From: Thiohalocapsa halophila
Lineage (GTDB): Bacteria; Pseudomonadota; Gammaproteobacteria; Chromatiales; Chromatiaceae
Assembly (NCBI RefSeq): GCF_016583825.1
Contig: NZ_NRRV01000001.1
Coordinates: forward strand, 62,001-126,000
DNA: 64,000 nucleotides
Direction: 5' to 3'
Shown here: positions 30,491 to 39,730 of the stretch, one piece after another
Numbering within the stretch: position 1 is the first letter of the stretch
How the letters are laid out: every line of letters starts with the position of its first letter
The notes under the pieces: generated by a model
Seen by the model: only the letters and a program-made list of their open reading frames with translations
Told to the model about the DNA's origin: nothing
Database searches by the model: none
Translations under genes and position numbers: made by a program

Positions 30491-31399
30491 ATGAGCGAAA
30501 TCGTCCTGCTCGACGGCGGCATGGGTCAGGAGCTGATCGCCCGATCCAGCCAACCCCCCTCGCCCCTTTGGTCGGCCAGGGTCCTGCTGGACGAGCCGGA
30601 GCTGGTCGCCGCCGTGCACCGGGATTACATCGACGCCGGCGCCACTGTGCTCACGCTCAATACCTATTCCGCAACGCCCCAAAGACTGGCGGCGCAGGCC
30701 AGCGAAGGCCTCTTCGCCGAGCTGCAGGCGAGCGCCTGTGAGATCGTCACCCGGGTGCGCGACGACAGCGGCCGGGACGTGGCCATCGCCGGCTGCCTGC
30801 CGCCGCTGGTGGCCAGCTATCACCCCGAGGTCTCGCCGGCGCATGATGAGGCGCTCGCCGCCTACCGGCGCATCGTCGCCGCGCAGGCCGAGCATGTGGA
30901 TGTCTTGCTCGGGGAAACCCTCGCCAGCGTCGCCGAGGCCACCGCCGCCGCGGCCGCCGCGCTCGAAAGCGGCCTGCCCGTGTGGATCAGCCTGACCATC
31001 GCCGACGACGACAGCGGCACACTGCGCAGCGGCGAGCCCCTGGCCGAGGGCGTGGCGGCCCTGCGCGAGCTCGGCATCGACGCCCGCCTGCTCAACTGCT
31101 CCCGCCCGGAGTCCATCGGCGCCGCCTGGGACACCTTTGCGACCGGCGGCGGCGTCACCGGCGCCTATGCCAACGGCTTCACCTCCATCGCCGGACTCGC
31201 CCCCGGCGGAACGGTGGACGCGCTGGAGGCAAGGCGCGATCTGTCGCCCGAGGCCTATGCCGACTTCGCCATGACCTGGGTCGAGCAGGGCGCGGGCATC
31301 GTCGGCGGCTGCTGCGAGGTCGGCCCGGCACACATCCGCCACCTGCGCGAGCGTCTGGAGTCGGCAGGCCACAGCGTCGTACGCCCATCATCACGCTGA
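30491..31399 (+). CDS. Homocysteine S-methyltransferase family protein
   Basis: The 302-residue barrel protein begins LLDGGMGQEL and carries the zinc-binding cysteines Cys203 (LNCSRP) and Cys274-Cys275 (GGCCEVG), as in MmuM and the N-terminal module of MetH. It should transfer a methyl group from S-methylmethionine, betaine or a similar donor to homocysteine; which donor cannot be told. It diverges from smc, with GGAGAG seven bases before the ATG. queF follows 87 bp downstream. Confidence 0.88.
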   Translation: MSEIVLLDGGMGQELIARSSQPPSPLWSARVLLDEPELVAAVHRDYIDAGATVLTLNTYSATPQRLAAQASEGLFAELQASACEIVTRVRDDSGRDVAIAGCLPPLVASYHPEVSPAHDEALAAYRRIVAAQAEHVDVLLGETLASVAEATAAAAAALESGLPVWISLTIADDDSGTLRSGEPLAEGVAALRELGIDARLLNCSRPESIGAAWDTFATGGGVTGAYANGFTSIAGLAPGGTVDALEARRDLSPEAYADFAMTWVEQGAGIVGGCCEVGPAHIRHLRERLESAGHSVVRPSSR

Positions 31400-31436
31400 C
31401 AGCCGGCCCCGACAGGGCACACTGCCCGCCACCCCA

Positions 31437-31464
31437 AACTTCTAACTTCAAACTTCAAACTTCC
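31437..31464. repeat. Heptanucleotide tandem repeat (AACTTCA) upstream of queF
   Basis: Four 7-base units, AACTTCT, AACTTCA, AACTTCA and AACTTCC, run from 31437 to 31464 and end 22 bp before the queF ATG. The array is AT-rich against very GC-rich flanks. It has the same unit length and ACTY core as the arrays at 4828 and 9402. Confidence 0.8.
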
Positions 31465-31486
31465 AACCGCCACCGGCCAATCCCCG

Positions 31487-31876
31487 ATGCCGTCACCCCC
31501 CACGAAAAACCTCGAAACCTTCGACAACCCCGAGCCCGGCCGCGACTATGTCATTCGCATCCGCGTGCCGGAGTTCACCTGCCTGTGCCCTAAGACCGGT
31601 CAGCCGGACTTCGCCGAGCTCACCATCGAGTATATCCCCGAGGCCAAGTGCGTGGAGCTGAAGAGCCTCAAGCTCTACGTCTGGTCCTTCCGCGACGAGG
31701 GCGGCTTCCACGAGGCCATGACCAACCGCATTCTCGGCGACCTGGTGGCGGCGACCGCACCAAGGTTCATGCGCCTCACGGCGGACTTCAACGTGCGCGG
31801 CGGTATCTATACCAAGGTGATCGCCGAGCATCGCGCGCCCGGCTGGCAGGCACCGCCGCCCGTGCAGCTGCCATGA
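31487..31876 (+). CDS. queF: NADPH-dependent preQ0 reductase QueF (short form)
   Basis: QueF reduces the nitrile of 7-cyano-7-deazaguanine to preQ1 for queuosine in tRNA. The 129-residue unimodular (Bacillus-type) protein has the catalytic Cys34 and Asp41 in [14 protein letters not shown] and the [17 protein letters not shown] segment with the conserved Glu/His. The stop overlaps the next gene's start by four bases (ATGA), coupling it to the sugar kinase. Confidence 0.95.
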   Translation: MPSPPTKNLETFDNPEPGRDYVIRIRVPEFTCLCPKTGQPDFAELTIEYIPEAKCVELKSLKLYVWSFRDEGGFHEAMTNRILGDLVAATAPRFMRLTADFNVRGGIYTKVIAEHRAPGWQAPPPVQLP

Positions 31877-33171
31877 CGGCGGGCGCCGGCGGCCCCGTCG
31901 GCATCGGCGTCGATGTCGGCACCAGCGGCGTGCGGGCGGTGGCCCTGGACACCACCGGCAGCCGGGTCGCGACGGCAGCCGAGCCGCTGCCGGCGGCGGA
32001 CAAGACCGCGGCCGGCGACGTGCGGCAGGATCCGGCGCTCTGGTGGCAGGCCTTGCTGCGGACGCTGCGCCGACTGGCCGCGGCCGCGGACCTGAGCGGG
32101 CGGCCCTGCGCCCTCTGCCTGGACGGGACATCGGCCACAGTGCTGCTCGCCCACCGCGACGGCCGACCCTTAGGCCCGGCGCTCATGTACAACGACCGCA
32201 GCGCCGTGCGGGCCGCCGCCGGGGTGGCCGACGCGGCGCCCGTGAGCTCGCCGGCGCGCGGCGTCGGAGCCAGCCTGGCCAAGGCGCTGCACTTGCTGGC
32301 GCAAGCCAATGCCGACCCGCAGGACCTGTGCGTGCTGCACCAGGCGGACTGGCTCACGGGCTGTCTGCTCGGGCGCTTCGGCGACAGCGACTGGAACAAC
32401 GCCCTCAAGCTCGGCTTCGACCCGGCGGCGCAGCGCTGGCCGAGCTGGCTCGCGGGTCTGGGGCTGCCGGCGCAGACACTGCCGCAGGTGCATGCGCCGG
32501 GGCTGGCGCTCGGGTCCATCGCCCCGAGCGCGGCGAAAGCCTCGGGACTCCCCGCCGATACCCTGGTCTGCGCCGGCACCACGGACAGCACCGCGGCCGT
32601 GCTCGCAACGGGTGCAACCGAGCCGGGTGATGCGGTGACCAGCCTCGGCAGCACCCTGGTGCTCAAGATCATCGCCGAGCGGCCGGTGACGGCGTCCGAC
32701 TACGGCGTCTACAGCCACCGGCTAGGGAATCAATGGCTGGTGGGCGGCGCCTCCAACAGCGGCGGCGCCGTGTTGCGGGCGCATTTCGACGACGCGGCGC
32801 TGGCGCGACTCAGCGCCCGCATCGACCCGGATGTCCCGAGCGGCCTCGACTACTATCCCCTGCCCGGGGTCGGGGAGCGCTTTCCGGTGCAAGACCCCAG
32901 CCTGGCGCCGCGGCTGAGGCCGCGCCCGCCGGATGACGTGCAATTCTTGCACGGCCTGCTGGAGGGCATCGCCCGCATCGAGCGCGACGGCTACCACCTG
33001 CTCACCCGGCTCGGGGCCCCGGCCCCGAGCCGCGTGCTCAGCATCGGCGGGGGCGCCGGTAATTCCACGTGGACGGCCATGCGCCGGCGCTTGCTGGGGG
33101 TGGACGTTGTACCGGCGGCGGAGCAGGAGGCCGCCGCCGGCGTCGCCCGGTTGGCGCTGGCAGCGCTCTAA
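31873..33171 (+). CDS. FGGY-family carbohydrate kinase
   Basis: The 432-residue protein has the ATPase phosphate-1 loop [12 protein letters not shown] at residues 11-22, the substrate-side [11 protein letters not shown], the phosphate-2 box [15 protein letters not shown] and a C-terminal GGGAGNSTW adenosine box. By general shape it may phosphorylate ribulose or xylulose, as short FGGY proteins of cyanobacteria and plants do; the sugar cannot be read from sequence. It starts at the ATG inside the queF stop, so it is translationally coupled to a gene of unrelated function. Confidence 0.85.
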   Translation: MTAGAGGPVGIGVDVGTSGVRAVALDTTGSRVATAAEPLPAADKTAAGDVRQDPALWWQALLRTLRRLAAAADLSGRPCALCLDGTSATVLLAHRDGRPLGPALMYNDRSAVRAAAGVADAAPVSSPARGVGASLAKALHLLAQANADPQDLCVLHQADWLTGCLLGRFGDSDWNNALKLGFDPAAQRWPSWLAGLGLPAQTLPQVHAPGLALGSIAPSAAKASGLPADTLVCAGTTDSTAAVLATGATEPGDAVTSLGSTLVLKIIAERPVTASDYGVYSHRLGNQWLVGGASNSGGAVLRAHFDDAALARLSARIDPDVPSGLDYYPLPGVGERFPVQDPSLAPRLRPRPPDDVQFLHGLLEGIARIERDGYHLLTRLGAPAPSRVLSIGGGAGNSTWTAMRRRLLGVDVVPAAEQEAAAGVARLALAAL

Positions 33172-33181
33172 CTGAGCGGGC

Positions 33182-36013
33182 TCAGCCGGCACCGTCGCCG
33201 AGCTTGTCCAGCAGCGCCTGGGCCTCGTCGGCCTGCTCGGCGTTGGGATGCTCGCGCAGCAGCCGACGCAGGATGGGGAGCGCCTCGCTGCCGCGGCCCA
33301 CATCGCTCAGCGCCCAAGCGGTGTGGTAGGCGATTTCCGTCTGCGTGGGATAGGCCAGATGCGCCTGCTGCAGGATGCTCAAGCCCCTGTCTCGCTCGCC
33401 GGTGTTGAACAGAATCCAGCCATAGGTATCGGCCACCTCGGGCCGGTTCGGATCCAGCTCATAGGCCTTGCCGGCGATCTCCAGCGCGCGCTCATCGCCG
33501 CGCTCGTGCAGGATCCAAGCGAGATTGTTCAGGACCAGGATGTTGTTCTGCCCGGCGGCATAGAGGCGCTCGTAGATGGGCAGCGCGCGATCGGTCATGC
33601 CCTCGCCGTGCATGAGCATCGCCAGCATGGCTTGGCTGCCGAAGTCGTTCGGCTGCCGGCCGCCCCAATCCTGTAACAGCGCAATGGCATCGTCGGGACG
33701 GTCAGCCCGCGCATAAGCCTCGGCGAGCTGGCGCACCAGCTCTGCGGATGGCGCCAGCTCCAGGGCCTTGCGCAAAGGCCCAACGGCAGACTCTGGCTTG
33801 CGCGCGGACATTTGCACCGTGCCCTCGAGCCGATAGCCCAAGGGCTGGTCGGGATAGTCATCCTGCAGACCGCGGGCGATCTGCGCCGCCGCCGCTTCCT
33901 TGTCGGCTGCGACCAGCACCGAGGCCAGCGCCACGCGTGCATCCACGAAATCCGGCTTCAGCTCGATGGCACGCTCGAAGGAGCGCCGGGCGGCGTCCAG
34001 CTCATCACTCTTCCACTCGGCACCGCCCTTGAGGTAGTGGACACGCGGATCATCCGGGCGCTTCTCCAGGATCTGCTCGAAGGTGCGAATGGCGCTGGCG
34101 GGCTCATCCGCCAGGGTCTGCGCGCGCCCGAGCATCTCCAGCGCATCGACGTTGTCCGGAAAGCGCGCGGCAAGGTCGTTGGCCGCCGTCAGCGCCTTCA
34201 GGTGCTCGCCGCGATCGATGTAGTACCGGCTCAGCAGCAGCCCGGGCTGGGCAGCGGCGGCATTGGCGTCCTGGGCCTTGTTCAGCCATGCCACGATGCC
34301 GGCATCGTCGTCGCGCAGCTCCGCGATGGCGGCCATGCCGAGCAGCGCGGCAAGGTTCTTGGGACTCTGTGTCAGCGCACGCTGGTACTGGGCCTCGGCG
34401 GCGTCCAGGTCCTCGTTGGCAACCTCCACCCGGGCGAGGTTGATGAGGGCGGTGGAGAACTCGGAATCCAGCTCCAAGGCCGTCTCGAACTTGGCCCGGG
34501 CCGCATCCAGCTCGCCTTGCGCCAGCAACGCCAAGCCAGTGAGATTGAAGGCGACCGCGCTGTCGGGCCGGCGCTGCTCCAGTGCTTCACTGGCGGTGAT
34601 GGCTTCGTCGTAGCGCTGCTCTTTGAGCTTGGCCAGCACCAGCAGCACGTCGGCCTGGAGTACTTCCTGCCCCAGGTCCACGGCGCTCTCGAGCTCGTTG
34701 ATGGCACCGCCCATGTCGCCGCCGGCGATGAGGGTCAAGGCCAGCTGCGTGCGCAGCGCCGCCACGTCGGGGGCGGTTTCCACCGCGCGGCTCAGCCACT
34801 GCTGGCCCTGCTGCTGATCGCCGGCGAGCATGTAGGCGCTGCCCAACAGCGCCATGATCTGGGGGTCGGCATCCTTGGCGATGGGCTCCAGCACCGCCAC
34901 CGCCCGCTCGGGCTCTCGCAGCTTGAGCCGCGTCGCGGCGAGCACCTTGGCCGCCTGCGGATTGCCGGGCATGGCGGTGTTGATGCGCGAGAGGTATTCC
35001 TCGGCCAGTTGCAGGTCGTCGCGGGCATAGCTGACGATGCCCATCAGCAATTGGCTTTGGACGTGCGCAGGCCGCGCGCTCAAGACGCGCTGCAAGTGCT
35101 CGCCGGCCGTGTCCCAGTCGCGGTCGTAGAAGGCCATCACGCCGCGCAGATAGCTCGCGATGACGATATTCGGCTGGATGGCGTCCACCTGCTCCAGGTC
35201 GGTGCGGGCGTCATCGAAGCGTTCCAGGCTGACCAGGGTGGTCGCACGCCCGAGCAGTGCACGCAGATTCTCGGGCTCCAGCTCCAGCACCTCGCCGTAC
35301 AGCGCGACCGCGGCCTCCGGGCGCTCGGCCCGGCGCTCGACCTCGGCCCGCAGCAGCATGATGTCCGGGTCCTGCGGATATTGCTCGCGCAGGCGCGCCG
35401 AGGCGGCGTCGGCGCCGTCGATGTCGCCGTCTAGCAATGCCAGCTGGACCAAGCCGGCGCCGGCGTCGCGCTGGGACGGGTCCAGCGCCACCGCGGCCGA
35501 GAAAGCGTCCTCGGCCGCTTGCGTCTCCTCCAATCCCATGTGCGCACGCCCGCGCAGGGCGAGCGCCCGGGCACGCTCCTGCTCAGGCAGCGCCGCAGCC
35601 TCCAAGGACTGGAGCACTTCGGCGAACTTCTGTTGCTGCAGCTTGGCCTCGATGAGGTCGAAGCGCAGTGCCGACGGGTCGGCACCGATCTCCAACGCCC
35701 GGCGCAGCTCCTTTTCGGCGGCGGCGCCTTCGCCCGAGCGCAGATACAGCTGCGCGAGCAGCAGCCTTGCCTCGGCGAGGTTGGGGTCGGCCTGAAGCAG
35801 ATTCTTGAGCTCGATCTCGGCGGCGCTGTAATTGCCCTCGTCGAAGAAGCCCCGGGCCTTGCCGAGGCCGGTCTCGTCCGCCCCCAGCGGGGCAGCGGCG
35901 AGGACGCACAGGAGACTGACGAGCACGAGCATGCGCTTCTGCCAATACCGATTCAGGCCGATGGATGCGATTATCGACAGCGCCTGGGATGACTGCCGCG
36001 GGCTGCTGGTCAT
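33182..36013 (-). CDS. prsT: PEP-CTERM/XrtA system TPR-repeat protein PrsT
   Basis: This 943-residue protein has a hydrophobic signal-like stretch (MLVLVSLLCVLAAAPLG, residues 28-44) followed by at least fifteen tetratricopeptide repeats up to the C-terminus. Length, composition and position beside prsR and prsK match PrsT, a secreted or lipid-anchored TPR protein of exosortase A exopolysaccharide loci. The ATG at 36013 has GGAGG five bases upstream; an internal ATG at 35932 would start directly at the signal sequence. A MITE-like repeat lies just upstream. Confidence 0.88.
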   Translation of the reverse strand: MTSSPRQSSQALSIIASIGLNRYWQKRMLVLVSLLCVLAAAPLGADETGLGKARGFFDEGNYSAAEIELKNLLQADPNLAEARLLLAQLYLRSGEGAAAEKELRRALEIGADPSALRFDLIEAKLQQQKFAEVLQSLEAAALPEQERARALALRGRAHMGLEETQAAEDAFSAAVALDPSQRDAGAGLVQLALLDGDIDGADAASARLREQYPQDPDIMLLRAEVERRAERPEAAVALYGEVLELEPENLRALLGRATTLVSLERFDDARTDLEQVDAIQPNIVIASYLRGVMAFYDRDWDTAGEHLQRVLSARPAHVQSQLLMGIVSYARDDLQLAEEYLSRINTAMPGNPQAAKVLAATRLKLREPERAVAVLEPIAKDADPQIMALLGSAYMLAGDQQQGQQWLSRAVETAPDVAALRTQLALTLIAGGDMGGAINELESAVDLGQEVLQADVLLVLAKLKEQRYDEAITASEALEQRRPDSAVAFNLTGLALLAQGELDAARAKFETALELDSEFSTALINLARVEVANEDLDAAEAQYQRALTQSPKNLAALLGMAAIAELRDDDAGIVAWLNKAQDANAAAAQPGLLLSRYYIDRGEHLKALTAANDLAARFPDNVDALEMLGRAQTLADEPASAIRTFEQILEKRPDDPRVHYLKGGAEWKSDELDAARRSFERAIELKPDFVDARVALASVLVAADKEAAAAQIARGLQDDYPDQPLGYRLEGTVQMSARKPESAVGPLRKALELAPSAELVRQLAEAYARADRPDDAIALLQDWGGRQPNDFGSQAMLAMLMHGEGMTDRALPIYERLYAAGQNNILVLNNLAWILHERGDERALEIAGKAYELDPNRPEVADTYGWILFNTGERDRGLSILQQAHLAYPTQTEIAYHTAWALSDVGRGSEALPILRRLLREHPNAEQADEAQALLDKLGDGAG

Positions 36014-36045
36014 GACGACCTCCAGAAGTGTGAGTGTGCGCAGCG

Positions 36046-36203
36046 AAGGAGACGCCGATTGTTTGGCCTTGCGTTATCCAAAATCGGCGCGGTGCTCGAA
36101 AACACGGTTTCAGAATGCCTTCATTGTCAGCAGCTTGAGAGCCAATGACAATGGCGGGCCGGCCTGGCTCGCACGGGCAACGAGCATCGATCGGCGTTTC
36201 CCG
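36046..36203. repeat. MITE-like repeat, copy 1 (158 bp) upstream of prsT
   Basis: The left end (AAGGAGACGCCGATT) and right end (ATCGGCGTTTCCC) are inverted copies. The body aligns end to end with the element at 62548-62707, sharing blocks such as CCAAAATCGGC, TCGAAAAC-CGGTTTC and GCCTTCAT, at roughly 70% identity by eye. It fills the spacer between prsR and prsT, ending 33 bp before the prsT start. Confidence 0.75.
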
Positions 36204-36248
36204 CAGGGAGCGAAATATGGCGCATTCGCCCCGCCGCAGCTCCGCCCG

Positions 36249-37613
36249 TCAATTCGGAATCTTGTATTTCTTCATGAGGTTGTAGAGCGTCGGGCGGGTA
36301 ATGCCGAGCAGCTCCGCGGCCCGGGAGAGATTGCGATCGCTGTGGTGGACGGCCCGCTTGACGGCTTGCATTTCGGCCAGCTCCCGCACCTCGCGCAGAT
36401 CGAAGGGCGTCTCGCGCACCTCGACCTCGCCGAGCTCCAGGTCCGCCGCGGTGATCTCGCGCCCGTCGGCCATGACCACGGCGCGCTTCACGCGATTCTC
36501 CAGCTCGCGGACATTGCCGGGCCACTCATAGGACTCGATGATGGTCAATGCCTGCCGCGTGAAGGTCTTCACCTGCTTGCGATGCCGAGCCGCAAAGCGG
36601 TTCAGGAAGGCGCGGGCGAGCACCACGGCATCATCCTGGCGCTCGCGCAGCGGCGGCACGTTGATGGTGGCCTCGTTGATGCGGTAGTAGAGATCCTCGC
36701 GGAAACGGCCGTCTTTGATGAGCTTCGGCAGGTCCTGGTGGGTCGCGCAGATGACGCGCACGTCCACCGGGATCTCCTGCCGCCCGCCGATCCGCTCGAT
36801 GACGCGCTCCTGCAGGAAGCGCAGCAGCTTCGCCTGAAGCGACAGGGGCAAGTCGCCGATCTCGTCCAGGAACAGGAGTCCGCGGTCCGCCGTCTCGATC
36901 TTCCCGCGAGTGGTCTTGACGGCACCGGTGAAGGCGCCCTTCTCGTAGCCGAAGAGCTCGCTTTCGAGCAGCGCTTCCGGGATGGCGGCGCAATTGATGG
37001 CCACCAGTCGGCGGGTGCTGCGGTTGCTGAGCGAGTGCAGGATACGCACCAGCACTTCCTTGCCGGTGCCGCTCTCGCCGAGGATCAGGGTGGTGACGTC
37101 GGCCGGCGCAAGCTTCTCGACGCTGCGACAGACTTCGAGCATTTGCGGGCTCACGGCGATCAGCTCGCCGAACGGCGACTCGGGCACGGCTATGGCCAGC
37201 TTGCGGTATTCCCGCTCCAAGCGGGCCAGCTTCGCCGCGCGCTCGACCGTCAGTGTGAGCAGATCCGGGTCGATGGGCTTCTCGAAGAAATCGTAGGCAC
37301 CGCGGCCGATGGCGCGCACGGCGTTGTCGCGATCATTGTGGCCGGTGACGACGATGATCTTGGTGTCCGGGGCGCGCGAAAGGATCTCGTCGAGGAGCCG
37401 AAACCCCTCGCTGGTGCCGCCGGGGTCCGGCGGCAGCCCCAGATCCAGGGTCACCACTTGCGGCGCCGCCTGCTCCAGCTCCTTGAGCGCCGTATCGTAA
37501 TCGGAGGCGACGACGACCTCGCAGCCCTCGAAGCTCCAGCGCAGCTGCCGCTGGAGGCCCGGATCATCTTCGATGACGAGAAGCTTGATGGTGTCTTCTT
37601 GCACTCGTGTCAT
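36249..37613 (-). CDS. prsR: PEP-CTERM-box response regulator PrsR (sigma-54 activator)
   Basis: The 454-residue protein is an NtrC-type activator: receiver domain with phospho-acceptor Asp57, AAA+ domain with Walker A GESGTGKE and the sigma-54 contact loop GAFTGA, and a Fis-type HTH at the C-terminus (LSRAAELLGITRPTLYNLMKK). In XrtA systems PrsR activates RpoN promoters of PEP-CTERM and exopolysaccharide genes. It overlaps prsK by four bases. Confidence 0.94.
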   Translation of the reverse strand: MTRVQEDTIKLLVIEDDPGLQRQLRWSFEGCEVVVASDYDTALKELEQAAPQVVTLDLGLPPDPGGTSEGFRLLDEILSRAPDTKIIVVTGHNDRDNAVRAIGRGAYDFFEKPIDPDLLTLTVERAAKLARLEREYRKLAIAVPESPFGELIAVSPQMLEVCRSVEKLAPADVTTLILGESGTGKEVLVRILHSLSNRSTRRLVAINCAAIPEALLESELFGYEKGAFTGAVKTTRGKIETADRGLLFLDEIGDLPLSLQAKLLRFLQERVIERIGGRQEIPVDVRVICATHQDLPKLIKDGRFREDLYYRINEATINVPPLRERQDDAVVLARAFLNRFAARHRKQVKTFTRQALTIIESYEWPGNVRELENRVKRAVVMADGREITAADLELGEVEVRETPFDLREVRELAEMQAVKRAVHHSDRNLSRAAELLGITRPTLYNLMKKYKIPN

Positions 37614-39709
37614 ACCGCTGCGGCCAAAGGCTGCTGGGTCTGTGCCGCCGCCTGCGGCAGGTGGATGGAAAAGCGCGTGCCCCGGCCCGGCTCACTGTCC
37701 ACGTCCACGCGACCACCGGCGAGCGCGACGAGAGTCTTACATTCATAGGCACCGATCCCCATCCCGGCCAGACCTTTGGTGGAATCGAAGGGACGGAACA
37801 GCCGCTCGCGCACGAACGCCGAATCCATACCGCAGCCGTCGTCCTGAATGTCGATGATCGCCGTGTCACCGTCGGTGTGAAGGGTCACGGTGACATGGCC
37901 CTGTTTGTCCGTCGCATCCTGGGCGTTTTGGATCATGTTGCGCAGCACGGATTGGAAGCGCTCGGGGTCGACGTAGACCTCCGGCGAGGCACCGGCGCGC
38001 ACCTGCAGCTCCGGCGCCGGCGGCTGCACCGCTCGCTCGGCCGCCGCTCGCTCGAGCAATGGCAGCAGCGCAACCCGCTCCTGGGCCCCGGTGGGCACTG
38101 CCGCACGCAGCTGCAGCAGCAAGCGGTTCATCCGCTCCACGGCGTCGCGCACCGTCTGCATGGCGTCGTCGACGAAGGCCGGATTGTCGCGGTAGCGCTC
38201 CGCATTGCGAGTCACCAGCGACAGCTGCGCTACCAGGTTTTTCAGATCGTGCACCACGAAGGCGGACAAACGGTTGAAGCCGTCGAACTGACGGGCCTCG
38301 GCCAGAGCAGCCGCCGCCTCGTCGAGGGCCAGATAGCTCGCGGCCTGGCGCGCGGCCGTCTGCAGCAGCTGCACATTCTCCCAGCCCAGCTGCTGGGGCG
38401 CGCGGGGCCGGGCCAGCAGCACGAAGCCAAGCACGCTGGTCTCGTGCATTAGCGGCACGAGCAGCCACAGCGTTCGGCTCTCGCGCAGCCATCGCGGCAG
38501 TGCCGCGTCCACCAGTGGGTCGTCGGGCTGGCGGCCGAGATCGATGACCGGGCCGTCCCGCGCCAGCGCCGTGCACAGCTCTGCCGGCTGCCAGCGTTGG
38601 TCCACCTCGGCCTGAGGCAGATTCCAGCAGAGGCGGAAGCCGCAGTTGCCGTCGGCGTCACGCACCCAGATGCCGCCGCCGGGGCTGTCCACCAGCTCTG
38701 CCAGCGCGAGGATGATGCGTTCCGGCAGCGTCGCCTGCAACACCCGGCCGGAGAGCACACTGATGAGCCGAAGCCACTCTTCGCGATAGTCGTAGCGATA
38801 GCTGTAAAAATGCTTGCTGACGAAGAGTCTGAGCCGTGAGCGCAGCTCCCCGGAGAACAGCAGCACAATCAACAGCAGCGCTGCACCGAAGAAGAACAGG
38901 GGCTGGAAGACTGCGCTCCACTCGCCGCCGTAGGCACGAATGTAGTAGCCCGCCAGGGCCATGAACAACAGGTAGAGGCCGGCCGCCATCAGCGTCGTGG
39001 AGTGCACGACGACACTGCGCGAGACGGCGATCTCGAACGACCACTGCGGATTGCGGGCCACGGAGACGGCGAGCAGCGGCATCACCAGCGCATTGACCCC
39101 GCCGCGGGCGAGCCAGACGCCGGTGTCCAGGCGCCCGAACAGGAGTGCTTGGGCGAAGAAATAGAAGTCGTAGACGAAGACCGCGCCGAGGCCGAAGCAA
39201 AGGAACTTGATGCCCCAGCGATGCTGCCAGGGGGTGTTGCGGTAGACTTGCTCCACCAGGAACAGGCCGCCGACGGTCAGCAGCAGTTGGCCGATGAGCC
39301 GGGCATTCGACAGCCAGCCCCCGACACCGGGCAGCAGCGCCGGCAGCCAATCCTCGAAGGGCAGCAGCAGCAGCCCGCCCCCCACCAGCACGGCCCAGCG
39401 CAGCAGCCGCAGACGCTCCGCCAAGGCATGGCGAAGCTGGCTCAAGACGCCCAACAGGAACAGACACCAGGCGACCATCCGCGCCGCCTCGGCGGCCCAT
39501 ATCGCCTGTACCGGAATCGCCTGCCACTGGCTTTGCACGGCGAGCAGCCCGGCCCAGACGGCGCTGACCAGGACCGCCAACAGCAGCAGCCCGCCCTGCA
39601 AGCGCCCCCGCCAGCTGGTGAGCAACAGCAGCGCCAGCACCGCCATGGCAGCCGCAGCGGCGACATAGCCAATGAAGCCGATGAGCGCCGGTGACACGGC
39701 CATGGTCAT
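37610..39709 (-). CDS. prsK: PEP-CTERM system sensor histidine kinase PrsK
   Basis: The 699-residue protein has about eight N-terminal membrane helices (1-285), a GAF-like central domain (about 330-470), the phospho-acceptor histidine in FVVHDLKNLVAQLSL and a HATPase domain with NMIQNAQDA and DDGCGMD boxes. This layout is PrsK, the partner of PrsR. The input signal is not known. It is coupled to prsR by an ATGA overlap. Confidence 0.94.
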   Translation of the reverse strand: MTMAVSPALIGFIGYVAAAAAMAVLALLLLTSWRGRLQGGLLLLAVLVSAVWAGLLAVQSQWQAIPVQAIWAAEAARMVAWCLFLLGVLSQLRHALAERLRLLRWAVLVGGGLLLLPFEDWLPALLPGVGGWLSNARLIGQLLLTVGGLFLVEQVYRNTPWQHRWGIKFLCFGLGAVFVYDFYFFAQALLFGRLDTGVWLARGGVNALVMPLLAVSVARNPQWSFEIAVSRSVVVHSTTLMAAGLYLLFMALAGYYIRAYGGEWSAVFQPLFFFGAALLLIVLLFSGELRSRLRLFVSKHFYSYRYDYREEWLRLISVLSGRVLQATLPERIILALAELVDSPGGGIWVRDADGNCGFRLCWNLPQAEVDQRWQPAELCTALARDGPVIDLGRQPDDPLVDAALPRWLRESRTLWLLVPLMHETSVLGFVLLARPRAPQQLGWENVQLLQTAARQAASYLALDEAAAALAEARQFDGFNRLSAFVVHDLKNLVAQLSLVTRNAERYRDNPAFVDDAMQTVRDAVERMNRLLLQLRAAVPTGAQERVALLPLLERAAAERAVQPPAPELQVRAGASPEVYVDPERFQSVLRNMIQNAQDATDKQGHVTVTLHTDGDTAIIDIQDDGCGMDSAFVRERLFRPFDSTKGLAGMGIGAYECKTLVALAGGRVDVDSEPGRGTRFSIHLPQAAAQTQQPLAAAV

Positions 39710-39730
39710 TCACCACCTAGTCGACGGCGC

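Noticed and set aside
30293..31372. Upstream extension of the smc frame by 360 residues
   Set aside because: It is antisense to the homocysteine methyltransferase gene; SMC proteins begin at MRLEKIKLTGFKSF.
33812..35434. A 540-residue open frame on the plus strand
   Set aside because: It is antisense to the TPR repeats of prsT; its apparent periodicity mirrors the repeats.
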